Source: Pseudomonadota bacterium
GTDB lineage: Bacteria; Myxococcota; Myxococcia; Myxococcales; Vulgatibacteraceae
Assembly: GCA_023436385.1 (NCBI GenBank)
Contig: JAEZJH010000176.1
Span: 1 to 5,127 of the forward strand
Direction: 5' to 3'
Length of the DNA: 5,127 nucleotides
Shown here: piece by piece, positions 1 through 5,127 of the stretch
Layout: each line of letters starts with the position of its first letter
How positions within the stretch are numbered: the stretch's first letter is position 1
Notes under the pieces: generated by a model
What the model was told of the DNA's origin: nothing
Seen by the model: only the letters and a program-made list of their open reading frames with translations
Databases searched by the model: none
Made by a program: the position numbers and the translations under genes

Positions 1-1
1 C

Positions 2-697
2 GCCGGCCGGGTGGGGCGCTGGGCCGGTGCTTCGGCCGGCGGCGGCGAGGATCGGGAGCGGGCCCTGGGCGGCCATGCCTTCGCCGGCTTCACCCTGCTC
101 CTGCGCTCGCCGTATCTCCTCGCCATCGGCGGCCAGACCCTGCTCTACGCGATCACCTCGACGCTCCTCTACGCGCAATACCTGGGGCTGGTGGAGCGGG
201 CGATCGCCGATCCGGGCTGGCGGGTGGCGCTGTTCGGCTACGTGGACGCCGGGAGCCAGGCGCTCACCCTCGGCGTCCAGCTCCTCGCCAGCGGACGTAT
301 CCTCGGCCGGCTCGGCCTGGGCTTCGGGCTGGCGCTCCAGCCGTTCCTCTCCGCCGTCGGCTTCGTCGGCTTCGCCCTGGCCCCGTTCCTCGGCCCCGCG
401 GTGGCGCTTTGGGGAGTCCGGCGGGCCGCCCACCACGCCGTCGAGCGGCCGGCCCGGGAGGTGCTCTTCACCTCCGTGAGTCGGGAGGAGCGATACAAGG
501 GGAAGGGATCGATCGATACGGTGGTGTATCGCGGCGGCGACGCGCTCAGCGCCTGGCTCAACGCCGGCCTCGGCGCCGCCGGCGTCGGCGTCGGCGGCGT
601 CGCCCTGGTAGCGGTGCCGTTCGCCGTCGGCGGGATGGGGCTCGCCCGTTACCTGGCCCGGCGCCACGCGCGGGCGGTGGGGGAGGGAGAACGATGA
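2..697 (+). CDS. MFS / nucleotide-exchange-like membrane transporter, C-terminal part (5' end outside window)
   Basis: The frame is open at the left edge, so this is the C-terminal 231 residues of a longer protein. A GTG at 11 is in frame but is probably an internal valine. Residues are counted from the first complete codon. Hydrophobic segments at about 36-62, 78-97, 104-127, 129-143 and 187-212 indicate several membrane helices. Between the last two lies a conserved-looking cytoplasmic stretch: ERPAREVLF (148-156), SREERYK (160-166) and IDTVVYRGGD (171-180). From memory, this combination is typical of bacterial MFS proteins related to the ATP:ADP (Npt1/Npt2, Tlc-like) exchangers; a full family profile was not run. 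The C terminus is short, basic and presumably cytoplasmic. The stop codon overlaps the start of the aldo/keto reductase (ATGA, 694-697), implying one transcript and coupled translation. The substrate cannot be told from this half, and a transport role for nucleotides is only a family-level guess. Confidence 0.8.
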   Translation, partial: AGRVGRWAGASAGGGEDRERALGGHAFAGFTLLLRSPYLLAIGGQTLLYAITSTLLYAQYLGLVERAIADPGWRVALFGYVDAGSQALTLGVQLLASGRILGRLGLGFGLALQPFLSAVGFVGFALAPFLGPAVALWGVRRAAHHAVERPAREVLFTSVSREERYKGKGSIDTVVYRGGDALSAWLNAGLGAAGVGVGGVALVAVPFAVGGMGLARYLARRHARAVGEGER

Positions 698-1641
698 AGC
701 GGTTCACGCGTCGCGAGGTCCTCGCCGGAGCGGCCGGCACCGCCGTGCTCGCCGCGGTTCCCGGCTGCTCCGCCGCCGGCAAAGGCGGGGAGGCCGGAAA
801 GCCCGGGAGGTCCGACGGGCCGATCCTGCGGAAGATCCCCAAGAGCGGCGAGGCGCTCCCGGCGATCGGCATGGGCACCGCCCGCACCTTCGACGTCGGC
901 GACTCCCCCGAGGCCCGGGCGCCGCTCCGGGAGGTGCTCCGGACCTTCTTCGCCGGCGGCGGCCAGGTGATCGACTCCTCGCCGATGTACGGCCGGGCGG
1001 AGACCGTAGTCGGCGATCTCCTCGCCGCGGGCGGCTGGCACGATCGGGCCTTCCTCGCCACCAAGGTCTGGACCGAGGGCCGCGAGGCCGGCGTCGCGCA
1101 GATGGAGGAGTCCTTCCGGCGCCTTCGCGTGAAACGCCTCGACCTGATGCAGGTCCACAACCTGGTCGACACCGAGACGCAGCTGCAGACGCTCCGCGCC
1201 TGGAAGGAGGCGGGCCGGATCCGATACCTCGGAATTACCCATTACCGGCTCGACGCGTTCAACGAACTGGCCCGCCTGATGAAGGCCCACCCGCTCGACT
1301 TCGTGCAGCTGCCCTACTCGATCGGCGTCCGGGACGCGGAGAAGGTGCTCCTCCCCCTCGCCGCCGATCGCCGGATCGCCGTGCTGGTGATGCGTCCGTT
1401 CGAGGGCGGCACCCTGTTCCGGGAGGCCCGCGCCAGGCCGCTTCCGCCCCTCGCCGAGGAGCTGGGCGCCACCAGCTGGGCCCAGCTCTTCCTCAAGTTC
1501 ATCCTGGCCCATCCCGCGGTGACCTGCGCCATCCCGGCCACCAGCAAGCCCGAACACATGCGTGACAATCTGGGCGCGATGCGGGGGCCGCTACCGGACG
1601 AGAAGCAGCGAAGGCGGCTGATCGAGGCCGTGGGGGCGTAG
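694..1641 (+). CDS. Tat-exported aldo/keto reductase, possible lipoprotein
   Basis: This 315-residue protein belongs to the aldo/keto reductase superfamily (NAD(P)H-dependent carbonyl reductases with a TIM barrel). The catalytic tetrad is visible: D94 and Y99 in VIDSSPMYG, K124 in ATKVW and H155 in MQVHN. Other family landmarks are GRIRYLGITHY (174-184), FVQLPYS (203-209) and the late CAIPATSKPEHMRDNL (278-293), which fits the cofactor-phosphate loop and final helix. The N terminus FTRREVLAG (4-12) is a twin-arginine motif followed by a hydrophobic stretch. VPGC (22-25) could be a lipobox, giving a Tat lipoprotein, although Pro at -2 is not ideal. The ATG at 694 is chosen because it supplies the Tat signal and follows a purine-rich GGGAGGGAG ribosome site at 681-689. 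A longer in-frame opening from 409 would run through the transporter and is rejected. Export of a nicotinamide-dependent enzyme fits Tat, which moves folded cofactor-loaded proteins. The substrate is unknown. Confidence 0.93.
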   Translation: MKRFTRREVLAGAAGTAVLAAVPGCSAAGKGGEAGKPGRSDGPILRKIPKSGEALPAIGMGTARTFDVGDSPEARAPLREVLRTFFAGGGQVIDSSPMYGRAETVVGDLLAAGGWHDRAFLATKVWTEGREAGVAQMEESFRRLRVKRLDLMQVHNLVDTETQLQTLRAWKEAGRIRYLGITHYRLDAFNELARLMKAHPLDFVQLPYSIGVRDAEKVLLPLAADRRIAVLVMRPFEGGTLFREARARPLPPLAEELGATSWAQLFLKFILAHPAVTCAIPATSKPEHMRDNLGAMRGPLPDEKQRRRLIEAVGA

Positions 1642-1666
1642 CTGGGTGCGATGACCGCCGGGCAGG

Positions 1667-2932
1667 TCAGCGGCGGCGACGGGGCAGCCCCGGCCGGAGG
1701 AGGGCGACGATCAGTCCGAGACCGGCCGGAGCGGCGCCGGCGGCGGTGCAGCCGGGCGACTCGTCGACCGACAGATCGGCCGGACCCCCGGAATCGGCCC
1801 CGGGCCGGAACGGGCCGGCTCGACGCCGCGGCGGATCTACGGGTTCCCGGCGCAGCGACGGCAGCGGCAAATTCGCGCCCTCGACGGAGAGGGTCACGGG
1901 GGCGGAGACGGCCTGGTTTCCCGATCGGTCGAGGGCGACCGCCGTCACCACGGCCCGTGGGCTGGGGTGGAAGAGGGTGCTCCAGGTGGCCGCCCACGGC
2001 GGTCCGGCCAGGGAGGCCACCCGGGCGCCGTCGACGAGGAAGGCCACGGCGGCGACCTGGTCGTCGTCGGAGGCGGTGGCTCCCAGCTCGACCTGGCCGG
2101 ACACCCGTGCGTCGGGGGCGGGCGTGGTGAGTCGCACCGCCGGCGGTTGGAGCTCCCGCCGCTCCTCCGCCATCGCCTCCGCCAGGGTGCGCACCACCGT
2201 GCCCCGAGCCTCGCGCGTCGCCAGCCAGTCGACGAACTCGCCGAAGAGGGCGGGCGAGGTCCGGTAGGTATCGGAACAGTCGTCGCAGAGCTCGTGGAAG
2301 GCGAAGGCGACGAGGCCGCCACCGCTCGCCTCCGCCCGGAGCACGTGACCCTGCAGATCGGCGAGGGTCCAGCTGTACTTCGCGGAGTGCGGAGCCCGGA
2401 GCTCGAGCGGGTGCTGGGGCGGAAATGTCTCCGCATACACGCAGTCGCGGGAGCAGTCCTCCTCGTCGAGGCCTCCCTGGGACCGGCCCCACCGGTAGCC
2501 ACAGGACCAGACGATCGCCGCCGCCTCCCGATCGGACGACGCATACGGATACGCGAACGACTCCAGGGGACCCAGTCCCTCGGCGAGCAGCCGCTGGCGA
2601 TCGTCGCAGACCTGCTCCCGGGCCTCCCGCGGCGAGAGCGCGACCAGGTCTTCGTGGGTCCGGGTGTGTCCGCCGATCTCGTGGCCGGCCGCCAGGAGCT
2701 GCCGGGCCTGCTCGGGGCTGACGTGGTTGCTCCCGCCGAACCGGCCGCTGTTCAAGAAGAAGCTGGCCCGCATTCCGTGGGCGGCGAGGATCGGCAAGGC
2801 CTCGAGCTGGCTGATCCGGCCGTCGTCGAAGCCGAGGACGACGACGGTCCGGGAACTCGCCGCCGCGGGGGTCGCGGCGAGGGCCGCCAAGAGGCCCGGA
2901 AGCACTCGTCCTGTGAAACCCCACGCGCCCAT
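1667..2932 (-). CDS. Secreted polysaccharide deacetylase (NodB fold) with Ig-like domain and MYXO-CTERM-like tail
   Basis: This 421-residue protein likely removes acetyl or other acyl groups from an envelope or extracellular polysaccharide. A signal peptide spans residues 1-25 (hydrophobic 10-22, AAA before S26). The NodB domain follows: VVLGFDDG (31-38) with D36/D37, GHEIGGHTRTH (83-93) with the metal-binding histidines H89 and H93, SFAYPYA (125-131), and a late AFAFHEL (210-215) matching the last catalytic-His motif. An Ig-like domain occupies about 265-352 (VRLTTPAPDARVSG, FLVDGARVASL, VALDRSGN). A Pro/Arg-rich linker leads to a C-terminal Cys-hydrophobic-Arg tail. Six cysteines in the catalytic part (109, 144, 160, 164, 216, 219) suggest disulfides. 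The ATG at 2930-2932 is chosen because it starts a signal peptide and follows GGGGGGTGGG. An extension to 3106 would overlap the upstream gene without adding a domain. The gene is convergent with the reductase. The substrate is not evident. Confidence 0.9.
   Translation of the reverse strand: MGAWGFTGRVLPGLLAALAATPAAASSRTVVVLGFDDGRISQLEALPILAAHGMRASFFLNSGRFGGSNHVSPEQARQLLAAGHEIGGHTRTHEDLVALSPREAREQVCDDRQRLLAEGLGPLESFAYPYASSDREAAAIVWSCGYRWGRSQGGLDEEDCSRDCVYAETFPPQHPLELRAPHSAKYSWTLADLQGHVLRAEASGGGLVAFAFHELCDDCSDTYRTSPALFGEFVDWLATREARGTVVRTLAEAMAEERRELQPPAVRLTTPAPDARVSGQVELGATASDDDQVAAVAFLVDGARVASLAGPPWAATWSTLFHPSPRAVVTAVALDRSGNQAVSAPVTLSVEGANLPLPSLRREPVDPPRRRAGPFRPGADSGGPADLSVDESPGCTAAGAAPAGLGLIVALLRPGLPRRRR
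1670..1750 (-). other. MYXO-CTERM-like sorting tail of the deacetylase
   Basis: The last 27 residues run from C395 (in DESPGC) through a mostly hydrophobic Ala/Gly/Leu stretch (396-416) to a terminal RRRR. This order of an invariant-type Gly-Cys, a membrane-spanning segment and an Arg cluster is that of the MYXO-CTERM surface-sorting signal known from myxobacteria. The hydrophobic part is interrupted by RPG (413-415), so the match is imperfect. It is an inference by eye, not a profile hit. Confidence 0.55.
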
Positions 2933-2994
2933 CCCACCCCCCGGCAGCCCGGCCGCCGACCGGACGACCGGGCGAAGGTGGGTGCGGCGGTCCC

Positions 2995-3056
2995 GGAGGG
3001 GAAGGACGCGGGAGGGGAGGAGGGGGCCCGTCCCCGGGGGAAGGGGTCCCGGACGG
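2995..3056 (-). terminator. Possible terminator after the Asp-rich gene: hairpin plus C-rich tract
   Basis: Directly after the stop codon of the Asp-rich gene, the transcript can pair CCGTCC (complement of 3051-3056) with GGACGG (complement of 3028-3033) around a 17-base GC-rich loop. No T run follows, so it is not a canonical intrinsic terminator. Instead the transcript from about 3026 down to 2995 is nearly all C and U with only two G, which resembles a Rho-utilisation (rut) region. The rest of the 124-base gap (2933-2994) holds only the purine-rich ribosome site of the deacetylase, as far as I can see. Confidence 0.3.
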
Positions 3057-3500
3057 TCAGTAGTACTCGTCGTGCCGGTCGTCCTGGTCGAAGTCCTTGT
3101 CGACACAGACGAGGGCCTTCCGCCAGCCGTGGTGGACCACCTTGCAGCAGACGACCCCGTCCCGGTCCTGGTCCCCGTCGTCGTCGGTGACGGCGATCAC
3201 CAGGTCGAAGTCCTCGGGGCACTTCTTCCCGTGGTCGTCGTAGTCGCGGTCGTACTTGTCGTCGTAGTCGTCGTAGTCGTAATCGTAGCCGCGATCGTCG
3301 TGGTCCTTCCCGTGGCCGTACTTGTCGTCGTCGTAGTCGTCGTACTTGTCGTCGTCGTAGTCGTGCCGATCCCGGTCGTGATGACGGTCCCGATCGTCGC
3401 GGTCATGACGATCGTCGCGGTCGTGCTCGTCGTTCGCGACGGCCAGCGTCGGTAGGCCCAGGGCGGCGGCGGCAGCCAACGCGACGAAGACATTCCTCAT
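3057..3500 (-). CDS. Small secreted protein with Asp-rich low-complexity region and four-Cys C-terminal part
   Basis: I do not recognise this 147-residue protein as a named gene. It has a clear Sec signal peptide (VFVALAAAAALGLPTLAVA, 4-22, with AVA before N23). Residues 24-90 are extremely biased: 32 of 67 are Asp. The segment is split into a block of Asp/His/Arg (24-46) and a block of Asp/Tyr/Lys (47-90). Residues 91-147 look folded, with cysteines at 94, 118, 119 and 132. CPEDFDL (94-100) followed by TDDDGDQDRDGVVCCK (105-120) resembles a small secreted module I recall from bacterial hypothetical proteins (CP-GF-L, then D-N-DG-VC-K). The Asp ladder at 106-114 resembles a calcium loop. Cation binding outside the cytoplasm is a reasonable guess, not shown. 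The ATG at 3498-3500 is preferred to the adjacent one at 3501-3503 because of ribosome-site spacing. It lies 124 bases upstream of the deacetylase on the same strand and is divergent from the dehydrogenase. Confidence 0.85.
   Translation of the reverse strand: MRNVFVALAAAAALGLPTLAVANDEHDRDDRHDRDDRDRHHDRDRHDYDDDKYDDYDDDKYGHGKDHDDRGYDYDYDDYDDKYDRDYDDHGKKCPEDFDLVIAVTDDDGDQDRDGVVCCKVVHHGWRKALVCVDKDFDQDDRHDEYY
3231..3431 (-). repeat. Asp-codon-rich low-complexity coding repeat
   Basis: This stretch encodes residues 24-90 of the Asp-rich protein and consists mainly of GAC, TAC, CGC/CGG, CAC/CAT and AAG codons. On the plus strand it reads as runs of GTC, GTA and GTG triplets, which produces a false valine-rich frame. 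Amino-acid counts are 32 Asp, 10 Tyr, 9 Arg, 8 His, 4 Lys, 3 Gly and 1 Glu. Confidence 0.9.
3318..3365 (-). repeat. Two tandem 24-base units inside the Asp-rich region
   Basis: Bases 3318-3341 and 3342-3365 are identical at 23 of 24 positions. They encode two near-identical DYDDDKY units (residues 47-53 and 55-61) joined by one Asp. A related copy shortened by three bases begins at 3252. The unit is a whole number of codons, so copy-number change would keep the frame. Confidence 0.85.
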
Positions 3501-3503
3501 CAT

Positions 3504-3510
3504 CCACCTC
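3504..3510 (-). promoter_or_regulatory. Ribosome binding site deciding the start of the Asp-rich gene
   Basis: The minus strand reads GAGGTGG followed at once by ATGATG. The first ATG (3501-3503) abuts the site with no spacer, whereas the second (3498-3500) lies 4 bases beyond the GAGGTG core. The second is therefore the more likely start; the difference is one residue. Confidence 0.6.
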
Positions 3511-3568
3511 GTATTCACTCGGGGTACTCCCGGGTGTATCCCCAGGTTGAGGACGGCCCATCCAGGCG

Positions 3569-3591
3569 GGAACGCCCCCCGGGGGCGCTCC
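3569..3591. promoter_or_regulatory. 23-base imperfect palindrome, possible operator
   Basis: Centred on C3580, the arms pair at 10 of 11 positions, with a single A/C mismatch at 3572/3588. The core is CGCCCCC-C-GGGGGCG. It lies about 70 bases upstream of the Asp-rich gene start, a suitable place for a repressor or activator site. In sequence this GC-rich such palindromes arise by chance more easily, so the regulatory reading is tentative. Confidence 0.35.
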
Positions 3592-3787
3592 ATGGCTGCG
3601 CCTCGGGCGGGCGAGGGGGCCCGGTCGGACTGCGGCCGTGCCCGCGGTCCCGGTGGGGGAGGGAGCCGGGCCGGGTCGCGGCCGGAGGTTCGCCCGGTCG
3701 TTTGGCGGCATTCCGGCAGCGGCACCAGGCGGTTGCCAGGCCCCATGCACCGCGACGCAACGTCAAGCCTCCGATCCGCCCACGTCC

Positions 3788-3821
3788 CCCGGTCGTGCTC
3801 GCTCCGGCGGGACCGACCGGG
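3788..3821. repeat. Inverted repeat CCCGGTCG / CGACCGGG
   Basis: Perfect 8-base arms at 3788-3795 and 3814-3821 are separated by 18 bases, about 70 bases upstream of the dehydrogenase start. The same 8-base word occurs twice more upstream (3620-3627 and 3693-3700). It could be a dimer binding site or a transcript stem; no further evidence. Confidence 0.4.
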
Positions 3822-3891
3822 TACGGGACGGCGGCGCGGGCGCTGCCTACCGTCCCGGTGCCGGAAAACCGAAAGAGGGGGGCGACCAGCG

Positions 3892-5127
3892 ATGGCGCGG
3901 CGACAGGTGTGGCTGGCGATCTTGGCGACAACTTTCGCGGCCGCGTGCAGCTCCGATCGGCCCCGCCCCGCCATCGACGGGCCCGGCGGCGCCGGCGGGA
4001 GCGGGGGAAGCGGCGGCAGCGGGGGGACCGGTGGGATCGGAGGAACCGCGGGGGTCGGCCTCGACGCCCGCCCGATCAACTCCACCTGCCTGGCGCCGGC
4101 CCAGGCCCCGACGCCCGCCGACGTGGCGGTGACCCGGGCCTACGCCGCGCTGAAGTTCGACCTGCCGCTGGACCTGGTCCAGTCGCCGCTGACCCCGGGG
4201 CGCTGGTACGTGGCCGAGAAGGGCGGCCGCGTGCTCACCTTCGAGGACCGGGAGGACGTCGGGGCGGCCACCGTGGCCCTCGACCTCACCGACCGCGTCT
4301 CGGCCGAGGCCCGGGAGGCGGGGCTCCTCGGCATCGCCTTCGATCCCCGGACCGGCGCGCTCCTCGCCTCGTATACGGGGCCCGGGGTCGGCGGGTCCCC
4401 GCTCCTCTCCGTCTTGTCTCGCTTTACCTCCGGGGACGGCGGCCTCACCTTCGATCCCGACAGCGAAGAGGTGCTCCTCACCCAGGACCAGCCCAAGGAC
4501 TACCACAACGGCGGGCACTTCCTGTTCGGGCCGGACGGGTATCTCTATTTCGGCTTCGGCGACGGCGGCGACGGAGCCAACGCCGGCGACCTCGCCACCC
4601 TCCTCGGCAAGGTGATCCGGATCGATGTCTCCGGTCCCGGCGGATACACCTCGCCGGCGGACAACCCCTTCGCCGGCGGCGGGGGCCGGCCGGAGATCTG
4701 GGCCTACGGCCTCCGGAATCCCTGGCGCTTCTCCTTCGACCGGGAGACGGGGAAGCTCTGGCTGGCGGACGTCGGCGAGGCGGCGTGGGAGGAGGTCAAC
4801 GTCCTCGAGAAGGGCGGCGACTACGGTTGGGACGTCTTCGAGGGGACGGCGTGCCGCCTCCCTCCCTGCAACGGCCGGCCGGACGCGATCCCGCCGCTCT
4901 GGGTCTACAGCCACGAGGAGGGCCGGTCGATCACCGGCGGCTTCGTGTATCGCGGCCGGGCGATGCCGGAGCTCCAGGGCACGTATCTCTTCGGCGACTT
5001 CGCCGCCGGGAAGGTGTGGGGGCTGAACGAGGCCGCCGGGGGCGGACCGCCGGCGGTCCGGTTGCTCCTCGAGACCGGCCTCACCGTCGCGGCGTTCGCG
5101 GAAGGCCCGGACGGCGAGCTCTACGCC
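3892..5127 (+). CDS. PQQ-dependent glucose/sorbosone dehydrogenase-family lipoprotein (3' end outside window)
   Basis: The frame is open from ATG 3892 to the right edge (412 residues). It starts with a lipoprotein signal (hydrophobic 7-18, AAAC with C19), then a Gly/Ser/Thr linker, then a six-bladed-propeller dehydrogenase domain from about residue 80. Family landmarks are WYVAEKGGRVL (105-115), EAGLLGIAFDP (142-152), HNGGHFLFGPDGYLYFGFGD (205-224), LLGKVIRID (237-245), EIWAYGLRNPWRFSFD (268-283), LADVGEAAWEEVN (291-303), GGDYGWDVFEG (308-318), SITGGFVYRG (346-355) and YLFGDF (365-370). By analogy with soluble glucose dehydrogenase, H205 would be the catalytic base and R275/N276 would contact PQQ. 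E142 sits where that enzyme has a glutamine. C321 and C326 may form a disulfide. The final AFAEGPDGELYA looks like the last blade, so perhaps 15-30 residues are missing. It probably oxidises a sugar or alcohol at the envelope; the substrate is unknown. Confidence 0.92.
   Translation, partial: MARRQVWLAILATTFAAACSSDRPRPAIDGPGGAGGSGGSGGSGGTGGIGGTAGVGLDARPINSTCLAPAQAPTPADVAVTRAYAALKFDLPLDLVQSPLTPGRWYVAEKGGRVLTFEDREDVGAATVALDLTDRVSAEAREAGLLGIAFDPRTGALLASYTGPGVGGSPLLSVLSRFTSGDGGLTFDPDSEEVLLTQDQPKDYHNGGHFLFGPDGYLYFGFGDGGDGANAGDLATLLGKVIRIDVSGPGGYTSPADNPFAGGGGRPEIWAYGLRNPWRFSFDRETGKLWLADVGEAAWEEVNVLEKGGDYGWDVFEGTACRLPPCNGRPDAIPPLWVYSHEEGRSITGGFVYRGRAMPELQGTYLFGDFAAGKVWGLNEAAGGGPPAVRLLLETGLTVAAFAEGPDGELYA
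3979..4059 (+). repeat. Gly/Ser/Thr-rich linker in the dehydrogenase lipoprotein
   Basis: Residues 30-56 consist mainly of GGS and GGT units (GGSGGSGGSGGTGG near 38-48). It sits between the lipidated cysteine and the catalytic domain, and presumably acts as a flexible tether that holds the enzyme away from the membrane. Such linkers are common in myxobacterial lipoproteins, which supports the suggested host. Confidence 0.85.

Larger units (their letters stand above)
3501..3891. other. Divergent intergenic region between the Asp-rich gene and the PQQ dehydrogenase
   Basis: About 390 bases without a credible gene; short openings here show no domain or recognisable signal. It must contain the promoters of both divergent genes, but I find no convincing -35/-10 or sigma-54 pair. 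It does hold a GC-rich imperfect palindrome (3569-3591), an inverted repeat (3788-3821) and three forward plus one inverted copy of CCCGGTCG (3620-3627, 3693-3700, 3788-3795 and inverted 3814-3821). A GAGGGGGG ribosome site for the dehydrogenase lies at 3875-3882. Confidence 0.6.

Noticed and set aside
409..1641. N-terminally extended aldo/keto reductase starting at 409
   Set aside because: The extra residues are Arg-rich shadow of the transporter gene, and the internal ATG at 694 supplies a Tat signal and a ribosome site.
1314..2924. 536-codon minus-strand opening covering the deacetylase and part of the reductase
   Set aside because: The translation is Arg/Gly/Pro-rich without domains; the neighbouring frame on the same strand encodes the NodB motifs.
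2933..3106. N-terminal extension of the deacetylase to 3106
   Set aside because: It would overlap the Asp-rich gene and push the signal peptide into the interior of the protein.
2664..3455. Long plus-strand frame with a valine-rich repeat (VVVVVV runs) that looks like a membrane protein
   Set aside because: It is the antisense reading of GAC/TAC codons in the Asp-rich gene and of the deacetylase start. It has no ribosome site, and the minus strand has a signal peptide and a good start.
3703..3718. Sigma-54-like TGGC-N8-GGC spacing in the intergenic region
   Set aside because: The GG/GC spacing fits, but the -12 element reads CGGC instead of TTGC, so the match is too weak to call.
3733..3767. 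TTGCCA as a possible -35 box for the dehydrogenase
   Set aside because: No acceptable -10 box lies 16-18 bases downstream.
3847..4914. 355-codon minus-strand opening opposite the dehydrogenase
   Set aside because: High-GC shadow frame; the plus strand carries all conserved motifs of a PQQ dehydrogenase.

Overview
This is a very GC-rich window with five protein-coding genes, and both edges cut through a gene. The organism is most likely a myxobacterium-type deltaproteobacterium (Myxococcota) or a close relative. The clues are the GC-saturated third codon positions, a MYXO-CTERM-like tail (Cys, hydrophobic stretch, terminal Arg cluster) on a secreted deacetylase, and a lipoprotein with a long Gly/Ser/Thr linker of the kind common in myxobacteria. 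This placement is inferred from protein features, not from any marker gene. No RNA gene, insertion sequence, CRISPR array or phage gene was seen.

Left part, plus strand: the C-terminal half of a multi-pass membrane protein resembling the MFS / nucleotide-exchange (NTP/NDP antiporter-like) transporters (2-697). It overlaps by ATGA with a complete aldo/keto reductase carrying a twin-arginine signal and a possible lipobox (694-1641). The two look like one translationally coupled unit.

Middle, minus strand: a secreted NodB-type polysaccharide deacetylase with a C-terminal Ig-like domain and a MYXO-CTERM-like anchor (1667-2932). It faces the reductase tail to tail across a 25-base gap. Upstream of it on the same strand is a small secreted protein (3057-3500) with an extreme Asp/His/Arg then Asp/Tyr/Lys low-complexity segment followed by a short four-Cys C-terminal part. 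This is the least ordinary gene of the window. The 124 bases between the two contain a hairpin and a C-rich transcript tract that could act as a terminator.

Right part: a divergent intergenic region of about 390 bases (3501-3891) holds a 23-base imperfect palindrome and several copies of an 8-base word. It is followed on the plus strand by a lipoprotein of the PQQ-dependent glucose/sorbosone dehydrogenase family (3892 to the window edge), which probably lacks only its last few residues here.

Four of the five products carry export signals and the fifth is an integral membrane protein, so the window is devoted to the cell envelope. Two exported oxidoreductases and a carbohydrate deacetylase give a loose sugar/envelope theme, but the sequence does not show that they form a single pathway.
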